64,000 bases of DNA from Streptomyces harbinensis (GTDB lineage: Bacteria; Actinomycetota; Actinomycetes; Streptomycetales; Streptomycetaceae): assembly GCF_900116145.1 (NCBI RefSeq), contig NZ_FPAB01000001.1, forward strand, positions 434,001 through 498,000, given 5' to 3'. The notes beneath the pieces were generated by a model. That model had not been told where the DNA came from and searched no databases. It was given only the letters and a program-made list of their open reading frames with translations. Made by a program: the position numbers and the translations under genes. Position 1 is the first letter of the stretch. Each line of letters begins with the position of its first letter. Positions 28,877 to 37,350 of the stretch are shown here, in pieces.

Positions 28877-29997
28877 TCACCCCGCTCCCCCGCGCCCTGC
28901 ACCCCGGCGCCTGGTGGCTGTGGGCGCTCGGCCTCGCCGTCGCCGCCAGCCGCACCACCAACCCGGTACTGCTCCTGCTGATCATCGCCGTCGCCGGCTA
29001 CGTGGTGGTCAGCCGCCGCACCGACGCGCCCTGGGCGCTGTCCTTCCGGATGTACCTGCTGTTCGGCGCGTTCATCGTGGTGATGCGGGTGCTGTTCCGC
29101 ATCGTCTTCGGCGGCGGCCAGGGCTCCACCATCCTCTTCACCCTGCCCGAGATCCCACTGCCCGAGGCCGCCGCCGGCATCCGGCTGCTCGGCCCGGTGG
29201 CGGCCGAACAGCTGCTCGGCGGCGTGTACGACGGCCTCCAGCTCGCCGCCATGGTGATCTGCATCGGCGCCGCCAACGCGCTCGCCAACCCCAAACGGCT
29301 GCTCAAGTCCCTGCCCGGCGCGCTCTACGAGATCGGCACCTCCGTCGTGGTGGCCCTCACCGTCGCCCCGCAGCTCATCGAGAGCGTGCAGCGGGTGCGC
29401 CGCGCCCGCCGGCTGCGCGGCGCGTCCGGCAAGGGGCGCGGGGCGCTGCGCGGCATCCTCATCCCGGTGCTGGAGGACGCGCTCAACCGCTCGCTCGCGC
29501 TGGCCGCCGCCATGGCGTCCCGGGGCTACGGCCGGGTCGGCGCCACGCCCGCCCGGACCCGGCTGCTCACCGGACTGCTGGTGATCGGCGGCCTGCTGGG
29601 GGTGTGCGCCGGGCTGTACGGGACGCTGGACCCATCCGCGTCCCGGCTGCTGGGGCTGCCGCTGCTGCTGGGCGGGTCCGCCGTCGCGGTGGCCGGGTTC
29701 CTGCTGGGCGGGCGCCGGGTGCGGCGCACCAGCTACCGGCCCGACCGGTGGCGCGGCGCCGAACTGCTGACGGCCGCCGCCGGCCTCGGGGCCGGTGCGC
29801 TGATGTACGTGAGCACCCGGGTGGATCCGGCCAACCTCTACCCCTCGCTCTCGCCGCTCAGCTGGCCCGAGGTGGCCGCGCTGCCGGTCGCCGCCATCCT
29901 GGTGGGGCTGCTGCCCGCCTTCCTCACTCCCCCGCCCCCGCCGCCGGCCCCCGCCGTACCGCAGGACGCTCCGGCCCTTCAGGAGACCCGCGCATGA
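28873..29997 (+). CDS. ECF transporter transmembrane T component (EcfT/CbiQ type)
   Basis: The 374-residue membrane protein has about six to eight helices (LWALGLAVAASRTTNPVLLL, MYLLFGAFIVVMRVLF). The EcfT coupling motifs with Ala-Arg-Gly-like signatures appear as RARRLRGASGKGRGALRG and AAMASRGYGRVG, which contact the ATPases. It joins the ATPase and the S component in a group-II-like, dedicated ECF transporter. It starts at GTG 28873 inside the previous stop, and its own stop overlaps the ATPase ATG (ATGA at 29994). The C-terminus is a short Pro-rich tail. The substrate is assigned only from context (riboswitch and S component). Confidence 0.88.
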   Translation: MITPLPRALHPGAWWLWALGLAVAASRTTNPVLLLLIIAVAGYVVVSRRTDAPWALSFRMYLLFGAFIVVMRVLFRIVFGGGQGSTILFTLPEIPLPEAAAGIRLLGPVAAEQLLGGVYDGLQLAAMVICIGAANALANPKRLLKSLPGALYEIGTSVVVALTVAPQLIESVQRVRRARRLRGASGKGRGALRGILIPVLEDALNRSLALAAAMASRGYGRVGATPARTRLLTGLLVIGGLLGVCAGLYGTLDPSASRLLGLPLLLGGSAVAVAGFLLGGRRVRRTSYRPDRWRGAELLTAAAGLGAGALMYVSTRVDPANLYPSLSPLSWPEVAALPVAAILVGLLPAFLTPPPPPPAPAVPQDAPALQETRA

Positions 29998-31640
29998 TCA
30001 CTTTCGACTCGGTGAGCTTCCGTTACGACGGCGCCGCACGACCCACCCTGGCCGGTGTCGATCTGCGCGTGGAGGAGGGCGAGCTGTGCCTGATCGCCGG
30101 CCGCACCGGCTCGGGGAAGTCCACGCTGCTGGGCGCGGTCAACGGTCTGGTGCCCCGGTTCACCGGCGGTGAGCTGCACGGCACGGTGACCGTCGCCGGG
30201 CAGAGCACCCACTCCCGGCCGCCGCAGGAGTTCGCGCAGCTGGTCGGCGTGGTGGGCCAGGACCCGCTGGCGGGCTTCGTCACCGACACCGTCGAGGAGG
30301 AGCTGGCCTACGGCATGGAACAACTGGCGATCGGCCCCGAGACCATGCGCAAGCGGGTCGAGGAGACGCTGGACCTGCTCGGCATCGCCGAGTTGCGGCA
30401 CCGCCCGCTGCGCACCCTGTCCGGCGGCCAGCAGCAGCGGGTGGCGATCGGGGCGGTGCTCACCGCCCACCCGTCCGTGCTCGTGCTGGACGAGCCGACC
30501 TCCGCGCTGGACCCGACCGCCGCCGAGGACGTCCTGGCGGCGATCCTGCGGCTGGTGCACGACCTGGGGACGACGGTGGTGATCGCCGAGCACCGCATGG
30601 AGCGGGTGCTCCAGTACGCGGACCGGCTGCTATACCTGCCGGGGGACGGCACCGTACGGTCCGGGGCGCCCGCCGAACTGATCGCCGAGGCCGACATCGC
30701 GCCGCCGATCGTCCATCTGGGCCGGATCGCCGGCTGGGACCCGCTGCCGCTGTCGGTGCGCGACGCGCGGCGGCGGGCGGCCGGACTGCGGGAGCGGCTG
30801 GCCGGGCACCTGCCGCCCGGACCCGCCGCGCGCGGCGGCGAGGTGGCGCTGACGGCCCGCAAGGTCACCGTCTCCTACGGGGAGCGGATCGCGGTGCGCG
30901 AGGTGGACCTCGCGCTGCGCGGCGGGGAGATCGTCGCCCTGATGGGCCGCAACGGGTCCGGGAAGTCCTCGCTGCTGTGGGCGCTCCAGGGCTCGGGCCC
31001 GCGCCGCTCCGGGGAGGTTGCGGTGCCGGCGGAGGGCGCCGGTGCCCAGGGCACCGACCCCGGTGCGGTGTCCGCCCGGCAGGCGCGGGCCCTGGTGGGT
31101 CTGGTGCCGCAGACCGCGGCCGATCTGCTCTATCTCCAGACGGTGGACGGCGAATGCGTCCAGGCGGACACCGAGTCCGGCGCGGAGCCCGGCACCTGCC
31201 GGGCGCTGCTCGATCTGCTGACGCCCGGTATCCCGGGCGAGCGGCATCCGCGGGACCTCTCGGAGGGGCAGCGGCTCGCGCTCGTGCTGGCCGTGCAGCT
31301 GACGGCGGCGCCCGGCGTGGTGCTGCTGGACGAGCCGACCCGTGGCCTGGACTACCACGCCAAGCGGCACTTCGGGCAGGTGGTGCGGGAGCTGGCGGAC
31401 GGTGGCCGGGCGGTGGTGATCGCCACCCACGACGTGGAGTTCGTGGCGGCCACCGCCGACCGGGTGACGGTGATGGCGGAGGGCGAGATCGTGGCGGACG
31501 GCCCGACCGCCGAGGTGATCTGCTCCTCGCCGTCGTTCGCGCCGCAGGTGGCGAAGATCCTGGGGCCCGACCCGTGGCTGACGCCCGACCAGGTGGCGGC
31601 GGCGCTGGCGCCGGCCGCGAGCCCGGAGGGTGCCCGGTGA
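29994..31640 (+). CDS. ECF transporter ATPase with two fused nucleotide-binding domains
   Basis: The 548-residue protein carries two ABC ATPase domains in tandem, so it replaces the usual EcfA-EcfA' pair. The first has Walker A GRTGSGKST, signature LSGGQQQRVAIGAVL and Walker B VLVLDEPTSALD. The second has Walker A GRNGSGKSS, a degenerate signature LSEGQRLALVLAV and Walker B VVLLDEPTRGLD with the H-loop VIATHD. Uptake energy is supplied on the cytoplasmic face. The start is ATG 29994 (MITFDSVSFRYDG), overlapping the T gene by 4 nt, and it is coupled to the S component through GTGA at 31637. The imperfect second signature suggests the two ATP sites are not equivalent. Confidence 0.92.
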   Translation: MITFDSVSFRYDGAARPTLAGVDLRVEEGELCLIAGRTGSGKSTLLGAVNGLVPRFTGGELHGTVTVAGQSTHSRPPQEFAQLVGVVGQDPLAGFVTDTVEEELAYGMEQLAIGPETMRKRVEETLDLLGIAELRHRPLRTLSGGQQQRVAIGAVLTAHPSVLVLDEPTSALDPTAAEDVLAAILRLVHDLGTTVVIAEHRMERVLQYADRLLYLPGDGTVRSGAPAELIAEADIAPPIVHLGRIAGWDPLPLSVRDARRRAAGLRERLAGHLPPGPAARGGEVALTARKVTVSYGERIAVREVDLALRGGEIVALMGRNGSGKSSLLWALQGSGPRRSGEVAVPAEGAGAQGTDPGAVSARQARALVGLVPQTAADLLYLQTVDGECVQADTESGAEPGTCRALLDLLTPGIPGERHPRDLSEGQRLALVLAVQLTAAPGVVLLDEPTRGLDYHAKRHFGQVVRELADGGRAVVIATHDVEFVAATADRVTVMAEGEIVADGPTAEVICSSPSFAPQVAKILGPDPWLTPDQVAAALAPAASPEGAR

Positions 31641-32494
31641 GCGGGGGCCCCGCGCGGGCGACCGCGCTGCGGGTGGGCCCGCGGGCCGCCGCCGTGCTGG
31701 TGCTGGCATCGGTGATCGGGCTCGGCATGTTCTGCTGGCCGCTGCTCTCGCCCCCGCAGCCGCAGGCGATCGCGCACTCCGGGCAGGCGCCGCTGATGTT
31801 CGTGCTGCTGCTGCCGGTGATCCTCGCCGTGGTGCTGGCGGAGATCTCCGAGGGCGGCATCGACCCCAAGACCCTCGCCCTGCTGGGGGTGCTCGCCGCC
31901 GTCAACGCGGCGCTGCGGCCACTGGGGGCCGGGACCGCCGGCATCGAGACGGTGTTCTTCCTGCTGATCCTGGCCGGCCGGGTCTTCGGGCCCGGGTTCG
32001 GCTACGCACTGGGCGCCATCTCGCTGTTCGCCTCCGCCCTGCTGACGGCCGGGGTCGGCCCCTGGCTGCCGTTCCAGATGATGGCCGCCGGGTGGGTGGG
32101 GCTGGGCGCCGGGCTGCTGCCGCGCCGCCCGACCGGCCGCGCCGAGATCGCGCTGCTGGCCGGGTACGGGGTGGTGGCGGCGTACGTGTTCGGCTTCCTG
32201 ATGAATCTGTGGTTCTGGCCGTTCGCGCTGGGCGACGGCACCCAGCTGTCGTTCGACCCGGAGGCGGGGCCGCTGGCGAACCTGCACACCTTCTTCCTCT
32301 ACACCCTGGCCACCTCCACCTTCGGCTGGGACACCGGCCGGGCGGTGACCAACGCGATCGCGCTGTGCGTCCTGGGCCCCGCCGTGCTGGCGACCCTGCG
32401 CCGCGCGGCACGGCGCGCCGCCTTCGACGTACCGGTCACCTTCGCGACCGCGGCGTCCGCACCTTCGACCGACCAAGGAGCAACGACCCGATGA
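31637..32494 (+). CDS. ECF transporter substrate-binding S component, probably for cobalamin or a precursor
   Basis: The 285-residue protein has six or more helices (AAAVLVLASVIGLGMFCWPL, FVLLLPVILAVVLAEISEGG, FFLLILAGRVFGPGFGYALG). The stretch with GRVFGPGFGYALGAISLFAS fits S components of the CbrT-like/ECF S type. S components bind the vitamin in the membrane and topple to release it inside. The riboswitch and the neighbouring carrier-like proteins point to cobalamin or another corrinoid. Cobalt alone is less likely because no CbiM/CbiN-type protein is present. The start is GTG 31637, overlapping the ATPase stop; the stop overlaps ATG 32491. Confidence 0.82.
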   Translation: MSGGPARATALRVGPRAAAVLVLASVIGLGMFCWPLLSPPQPQAIAHSGQAPLMFVLLLPVILAVVLAEISEGGIDPKTLALLGVLAAVNAALRPLGAGTAGIETVFFLLILAGRVFGPGFGYALGAISLFASALLTAGVGPWLPFQMMAAGWVGLGAGLLPRRPTGRAEIALLAGYGVVAAYVFGFLMNLWFWPFALGDGTQLSFDPEAGPLANLHTFFLYTLATSTFGWDTGRAVTNAIALCVLGPAVLATLRRAARRAAFDVPVTFATAASAPSTDQGATTR

Positions 32495-33981
32495 TGACCC
32501 TGCGCAGACGCGCGGCGGCGGTACTGCCCGCCGCGCTGATAGCGACCGCACTGACGCTGCCGGGGGCGAGCGCCCGGGCCGACGAGGGGCCGGCGGAGCT
32601 GGTCTCGCCGGCGGAGGCCGCCGCCACCTGGGCGGTCGGCAAGCTCACCGAGGGCACCCACGCCTCGGCGGACCACGGGCTGACGGCCGACATCGTGATG
32701 GGGCTCGCCGCCACCGGCACCGCCGGGGACACCGCCGCGCGGGCCACCGACTGGCTGGCGGAGCACGCCGGCGACTACATCAACCGCGGCAACCCGGACG
32801 CGGTCAACGCGGGTGGCACCGCGAAGCTGGCGCTGGTCGCGGCGATCGAGCACCGCGACCTGTCGGACTTCGGCGGCCACGATCTGACCGGGCTGCTGCT
32901 GGACCGGGTGCAGGACACCGGCCGGTTCTCGGACGCGGGCCCCTCCGGCGACATGTCCAACCAGTTCACCCAGTCGCTGGGCGTGCTGGCGCTGGAGCGT
33001 ACGGCGCAGGGCGCTCCGGAGAGCACGGTGGAGTTCCTGGCCTCCACGCGCTGCGCGGACGGCGGGTATCCGCTGTCGCTGCGCCGCAATCCGGACCGCT
33101 GCACATCCGACACGGACAGCACCGGCATGGCGGTGCAGGCGTTGCTGGCGGCCGGGCGGACGGCGGACGCCGAGCCGGGCCTGGACTGGCTGGAGTCCCA
33201 GCAGCAGGAGAACGGCGGCTGGGGCTACAACGCCGCCAGCGCCGCGAACTCCAACTCCACCGCCCTCGCGGTGCAGGCGCTGATCGGCGGCGGCCGGGAC
33301 GCGGCGGCCGAGCGCGGCACGTCCTGGCTGCGCGGGGTGCAGGTGGGCTGTTCGGCGGCCGAGGGCGACCGGGGTGCGGTCGGCTACATGGAGCCGGTCG
33401 CGGACGGCATGGCGCTGCGGGCGACGGCCCAGGTGATCCCGGCGCTGGCCGGGGTGCCGCTGGGGGACATCGACGGTTCCGGCGGCGTGGCCGGTGTGGC
33501 GCCGGTGGCGTGCGCGCCCGGTGGCGGGGACGGTGACAGCGGCGGTGCCGGTACGGCCGGCGGCGCGGGCGGTGCCGCGAGCGGCGCGGACGGCGGCGCT
33601 GACGGGACGACGCTGTCCGGCGGTGGTGACACGGGCGGCGACAGCGGTGCTGCCGATGCCGGCGCTGCGGGCGATGTCGTCTCCGGTGGCGCGGACTCCG
33701 GTGCCGACTCGGGTGCGGACGGCGGGGCCGACTCCGGTACCGATGGCGGTGCTTCGGGCGACGCGGTGACGGGCGGGGCCGCCGACGGCGGTGCCACGGT
33801 GTCCGGCGGCGGCGACGCGGCGGTCTCCTCCGGTGGGTCGGACGGCTCGCTCACCCCGGACGGCGGGCTGGCCAACACCGGTACCGGCGCGGTGCCGGTG
33901 GCCGTGGCGGCCGGGATGCTGCTGGCGGCCGGCGCCGGGGTGTACGTCCTGGCCAGGCAGCGACGGCGCGACACGGTCTGA
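32491..33981 (+). CDS. Secreted, sortase-anchored alpha/alpha-barrel (prenyltransferase/squalene-oxidase-repeat) protein, transcobalamin-alpha-like
   Basis: The 496-residue protein has a signal peptide (LRRRAAAVLPAALIATALTL, cleavage near ASARA). About 320 residues of helical repeats follow: ADIVMGLAATG, NAGGTAKLALVAAIEH, MSNQFTQSLGVLALER, DSTGMAVQALLAAG, QQENGGWGYN and NSTALAVQALIGGG. These match prenyltransferase/squalene-oxidase repeats, the fold of the alpha6/alpha6 barrel of intrinsic factor and transcobalamin. A 130-residue Gly/Asp/Ser/Ala-rich spacer leads to LANTG, a hydrophobic helix (VPVAVAAGMLLAAGAGVYVL) and a positively charged tail RQRRRDTV. This is a sorting signal of the LAxTG type used by class E sortases. 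So the barrel should be displayed on the cell wall. It starts at ATG 32491 with AAGGAG 10 nt upstream. B12 binding is inferred. Confidence 0.85.
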   Translation: MMTLRRRAAAVLPAALIATALTLPGASARADEGPAELVSPAEAAATWAVGKLTEGTHASADHGLTADIVMGLAATGTAGDTAARATDWLAEHAGDYINRGNPDAVNAGGTAKLALVAAIEHRDLSDFGGHDLTGLLLDRVQDTGRFSDAGPSGDMSNQFTQSLGVLALERTAQGAPESTVEFLASTRCADGGYPLSLRRNPDRCTSDTDSTGMAVQALLAAGRTADAEPGLDWLESQQQENGGWGYNAASAANSNSTALAVQALIGGGRDAAAERGTSWLRGVQVGCSAAEGDRGAVGYMEPVADGMALRATAQVIPALAGVPLGDIDGSGGVAGVAPVACAPGGGDGDSGGAGTAGGAGGAASGADGGADGTTLSGGGDTGGDSGAADAGAAGDVVSGGADSGADSGADGGADSGTDGGASGDAVTGGAADGGATVSGGGDAAVSSGGSDGSLTPDGGLANTGTGAVPVAVAAGMLLAAGAGVYVLARQRRRDTV

Positions 33982-34049
33982 CCGGCGCGCGCCGCCGCTG
34001 ACCGGCGCGCGTCTTCGAAGGTTCCATCCGTTCCGTTCGAGGGAGAAGC

Positions 34050-34532
34050 ATGATCCGTACCGCTACCGTCACCGTCACCGCAGCCGCCGTGCTGGCCCTG
34101 GTCGGCGCGGCCCCCGCTCCGGCGGCCGGCTCCGTCGCCGCGGCCAACGACCCGGTGACCGTGCAGCTGACCGTCACCGGACCGGCCGGGACGGTGTTCT
34201 CCGACGAGGTGACCACCACCGGGCACACCGTCTCGCCGCTGACCGGCGGGGCGCAGCTGTGCGACGGCACCAACGGGGGTGCCAACCCGGAGCCGGGCGC
34301 CACCCCGACGGCCGCGCTGGACGACGCGGCGCAGCAGAACGCTTTCACCTGGGACGGTGTCTGGTACACGTCCTTCGACGACTACCTGGTCACCCAGATC
34401 GACGGGATCACCCAGACCGCCGACGAGTTCTGGCTGATCTCGGTGAACGGCACGGCGACGCCGGTCGGCGGCTGCCAGTTCCTGGTGTCGGACGGTGACG
34501 AGGTGGCGTTCACCTGGACCGAGATCGACTGA
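34050..34532 (+). CDS. Secreted DUF4430 domain protein, transcobalamin-beta-like
   Basis: The 160-residue protein has a signal peptide (VTVTAAAVLALVGAAPAPAA). One DUF4430-like domain follows: VTVQLTVTGPAGTVFSDEV, ALDDAAQQNAFTWDG, YTSFDDYLVTQIDG, FWLISVNGTATPVGGCQF and DGDEVAFTWTE. The order strand, helix, FDDYLVTQIDG, FWLIxVNG, GDEVxFxW is the signature of this family, whose structural relative is the C-terminal domain of transcobalamin and intrinsic factor. Two Cys (LCDGTNG and GGCQF) may form a disulfide. There is no anchor, so it is probably released or bound to the barrel protein upstream. It lies 68 nt after that gene with its own site GAGGGAGAAGC and is closed by a strong terminator. 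Confidence 0.85.
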   Translation: MIRTATVTVTAAAVLALVGAAPAPAAGSVAAANDPVTVQLTVTGPAGTVFSDEVTTTGHTVSPLTGGAQLCDGTNGGANPEPGATPTAALDDAAQQNAFTWDGVWYTSFDDYLVTQIDGITQTADEFWLISVNGTATPVGGCQFLVSDGDEVAFTWTEID

Positions 34533-34552
34533 TCGAGGTTTCCCGCTCCCGC

Positions 34553-34593
34553 CTGGGCGCCGGGCACGGCCGCGTGCCGTTCCCGGCGCCCAG
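34553..34593. terminator. Bidirectional hairpin terminator at end of the B12-capture operon
   Basis: CTGGGCGCCGGG (34553-34564) pairs perfectly with CCCGGCGCCCAG (34582-34593). The loop can nest a second pairing, CACG with CGTG. It lies between the convergent DUF4430 gene (stop 34532) and glycosyltransferase gene (stop 34598). Confidence 0.75.
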
Positions 34594-34597
34594 CCGT

Positions 34598-37039
34598 TCA
34601 GTTCACGGTGAGCGGCCGGGAGGCGTACAGCTCCTCGCCCACGGGGAGTTCGAGCCGGACGGTGATCGCGGGCCGCCGGAAGGCGCCGCCGGGCACCGGG
34701 ACGCGGACGGAGAACGCCGGCCACTCCGCGACGTCGCGTTCGGGGCCCGGCACGGCGGGCAGCGGGTCCGCCGGGCGCGGTGCGGCGAGCGGGACGGGCA
34801 GCAGCCGGGGCGCGTCGTCGCCGACCGTGAGCCGCAGTCGCAGGTCGCCCGGCGGTGTTCCGTACACGCCGACCCGGCCGCTGACGACCAGTTCCCTGCG
34901 GTTGTCGGGGGCGCGGCCCGCACCGGCCAGCAGCAGCTGGTTCTCGGGGGTGAAGTAGATCCCGCCGGAGTCGAGCGCGAGGTAGCCGGTCCTGGTCAGG
35001 TACGGGGTGATGAGGCGGGGGCGGCCGTCGGGGCCGGTGAGGGGCCGTACCCGCCACAGCTCGCCGGTGGCCGGGGCGCCGGCGGCGCGCAGCCGCACCT
35101 CGCGGGTGACGCCGGGGGCGGTGAGCCGCAGGTGCAGGTCCCAGACGCCGGGCGGCAGCGGGCTGCCGTGGTCGGCGGTCAGCGGGTCGATGTCGGCCGT
35201 GAAGCCGAGGTCGGCGGGGACGCCGTGCGCGGGCAGCGCGTCCAGGGCCTCGCGCGGGATGTCGGCGGGGCGGGTGGGCACCGTCACCTGGAGCCGGGAC
35301 TGGCGGCAGCGCAGGACGAGCTGGGCCGTCACCTCCTCGCGCGGCACGCTGTCGATCCAGCCGGCTCCGGTCACGCGCAGGGCCTCCCCGTCCCAGCGCT
35401 GGCCGGTGGCCATGCCCTGTGCGGTGAGCGGTCGCAGCCCGCCGCCGATGTCGAGGGCGAACTTACCGCCCTTGGTGCGGTACGGGACGACGGAGTCGCC
35501 GCCGGCGGCCCGGATCCGGCCGCCGGGGATCGGCCAGCCGCCGTCGTCGGTGGCGGCGGGCGCGGTCAGCCGTATCTCGCGCCGGATGCCCTGGATGTCG
35601 ACGCGCGCCCACAGGTCCCACACGCCGGGGGCGAGGGGCCTGCCGTCGGCCGCCGTGTCGGGGTCGAGGGTGGCTTCCCAGCCGGCCAGTCCGAGGTCGT
35701 AGCGGCCGTCCTTGCCGTGTTCCCGGGTCAGTTCGGGGGTCGGGGTGTGCCGGGTGGGGAGTTCGTGGGTGCGTGCGCCGTCGCGGCTGCGCAGCAGCAG
35801 GCGGGTGGCGACGTCCCGGGTGGAGAGGCCGTCGATGCGGGCGTGACCGCTGACGGTCAGGGTGTCGCCGTCCCAGCGCGCGCCGGTGACGGCGTGCCGG
35901 GCCTTGAGCCGGTCGGTCATCTCGAACAGCTCGTCGGGGAGACCGGCGGCCGGGTCGCGGAAGAAGGGGTAGGGGCGGAAGACTCTGCCGTTCTCGACGA
36001 TCTCGGGGTCCTGGCTGTGCTCCTCGAACCGGGCGAGGACTTCGAGCTGCGTATAGCGGCCTTCGAGGAAGCAGTACAGCCGCAGCCAGGTGAGGGCGGG
36101 GAGATGCGGGATCATCTCCGGTTCCCAGTAGGTGTCGCACACCTCGCGCACGTAGCGGTAGGTGTCGTCGCGGAAGGCACCGGCGAATTTCTCGGAGGCC
36201 GCGACGGGCAGCAGGACCTTGCCCATGATCTGCCGGAAGTGCCGGGCGAGCAGTTGGCGGCGGTTGTCCGCGTCGGTGACGCGCTCGGCGATCAGGTCCA
36301 TCACGCGCTTGACGGGCTCCACCGATTGCCAGGCGCTTCTGTCGCGCAGGGTCAGATGCTGGCCGTCCTCGCGGCGCCGCGCGTAGTAGCAGTCGTAGTC
36401 GCCGACCACGGATATGACGTGGGCGGCGAGCATGGCCTCGGTGCAGAACATCTGGTCTTCGCCCAGCCACAGGTCGACCGGGAAGCGGATTCCGTGATCG
36501 TTGAGGAGGCTGCGCCGGAAGAGCTTCTGCGGGTTGAGTGAGCGGTAGACGTTGGATGTGTAGAGGTCGGCGCGGGCGGCGTGTTTGAAGGCGAGGACGG
36601 ACACCTCGCGCCCGCCCAGGCCGGCCATCCGGCCGAGCACGACGTCGCTGTCGTTCTCCTCGGCCATGCCGACCATGCGTTCCAGTGCCTCGTCGCCGAG
36701 CAGGTCGTCGGCGTCGGCGACGAAGACGTAGCGGCCCCTGGCCTCGTCGATGGCGCGGTTGCGCGGTCCGCTGGGGCCGCCGGAGTTCTGCTGGTGGATG
36801 ACGCGCAGCGGCGGGAAGCGGTCGGCCCAGCGGTCGAGTTCGGCTCCGCTGCCGTCGGTGGAGCCGTCGTCGACGGCGATGATCTCCATCCGGTGCGCGC
36901 CGATGGTCTGGCGCTCCAGGGACTCCAGTGCCTCGGTGAGGTAGGGCATGGCGTTGTAGACGGCCATCACCACCGTCACCACGGGCGGGGACGGGGACGG
37001 CGGGGTGGCCGGCCTCGTGCGGTGTGCGCTGCGGAGCAT
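34598..37039 (-). CDS. Family 2 glycosyltransferase with C-terminal beta-sandwich repeats
   Basis: The 813-residue protein has a GT-A fold domain in its first ~260 residues: VVTVVMAVYNAMPYLTEALE, the nucleotide-binding AVDDGSTDGSG and the metal-binding DADD in YVFVADADDLLGDEALERM, then LGEDQMF. This is typical of GT2 enzymes of teichoic-acid or capsule type. A helical stretch reaches about 380. At least two related segments follow (GARWDGDTLTVSGHARIDGL and GQRWDGEALRVTGAGWIDSV), each leading to LLLRSR or LVLRCR, plus a third weaker one. These look like repeated beta-sandwich domains, perhaps for polymer binding. The start is ATG 37039, with a GTG one codon earlier; GGAAGGAAG lies upstream. 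No polymer export genes are adjacent. The acceptor is unknown. Confidence 0.82.
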   Translation of the reverse strand: MLRSAHRTRPATPPSPSPPVVTVVMAVYNAMPYLTEALESLERQTIGAHRMEIIAVDDGSTDGSGAELDRWADRFPPLRVIHQQNSGGPSGPRNRAIDEARGRYVFVADADDLLGDEALERMVGMAEENDSDVVLGRMAGLGGREVSVLAFKHAARADLYTSNVYRSLNPQKLFRRSLLNDHGIRFPVDLWLGEDQMFCTEAMLAAHVISVVGDYDCYYARRREDGQHLTLRDRSAWQSVEPVKRVMDLIAERVTDADNRRQLLARHFRQIMGKVLLPVAASEKFAGAFRDDTYRYVREVCDTYWEPEMIPHLPALTWLRLYCFLEGRYTQLEVLARFEEHSQDPEIVENGRVFRPYPFFRDPAAGLPDELFEMTDRLKARHAVTGARWDGDTLTVSGHARIDGLSTRDVATRLLLRSRDGARTHELPTRHTPTPELTREHGKDGRYDLGLAGWEATLDPDTAADGRPLAPGVWDLWARVDIQGIRREIRLTAPAATDDGGWPIPGGRIRAAGGDSVVPYRTKGGKFALDIGGGLRPLTAQGMATGQRWDGEALRVTGAGWIDSVPREEVTAQLVLRCRQSRLQVTVPTRPADIPREALDALPAHGVPADLGFTADIDPLTADHGSPLPPGVWDLHLRLTAPGVTREVRLRAAGAPATGELWRVRPLTGPDGRPRLITPYLTRTGYLALDSGGIYFTPENQLLLAGAGRAPDNRRELVVSGRVGVYGTPPGDLRLRLTVGDDAPRLLPVPLAAPRPADPLPAVPGPERDVAEWPAFSVRVPVPGGAFRRPAITVRLELPVGEELYASRPLTVN

Positions 37040-37254
37040 CACGGCTTCCTTCCGACCGGGAGGTCGTGGGTGGTACGGACGGACCCGGGCCGGAGGAGGG
37101 AGGGGGCGCGCCGGCGCTCCGCCGTGGGTGCGGCGGTGCTGCGGTACGGCCGGAGGCGGCCGGACGACGGCCCGGTTCCCGGCTGCGGCCAGGGGCGGGC
37201 GGCGGGCTTCGCCGCTGTCGGTGGGGGCCGGCGGGCCATGCGTTCCAGCTACAC

Positions 37255-37275
37255 ATCATAACAGGCGGTTATCAT
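37255..37275. promoter_or_regulatory. AT-rich imperfect inverted repeat in the 37040-37385 gap
   Basis: ATCATAAC (37255-37262) and GTTATCAT (37268-37275) form an inverted repeat with one mismatch and a 5-nt spacer. They sit in an unusually AT-rich patch (37250-37310) inside a GC-rich genome. On the minus strand TATGAT occurs twice, at 37273-37278 and 37256-37261, and either could be a -10 for the glycosyltransferase. The rest of the gap (37045-37245) is GC-rich and shows nothing recognisable. Confidence 0.4.
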
Positions 37276-37350
37276 ACTGAGTAAATATTGTTCGTCCTGT
37301 GCGCGGAAGTTGATCGCCGCACACGTCATCGACACATGCCGCCAACCCGC

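Noticed and set aside
28287..29993. N-terminal extension of the ECF ATPase to 28287
   Set aside because: The extension is Arg/Pro-rich and antithetical to the two upstream genes; the ATG at 29994 with a 4-nt overlap begins exactly at the ABC domain.
31637..32494. Reading the ECF operon as a cobalt or nickel transporter
   Set aside because: No CbiM/CbiN- or NikM-type protein with the N-terminal metal-binding His is present, and the carrier-like secreted proteins favour a corrinoid; cobalt is kept only as a weak alternative.
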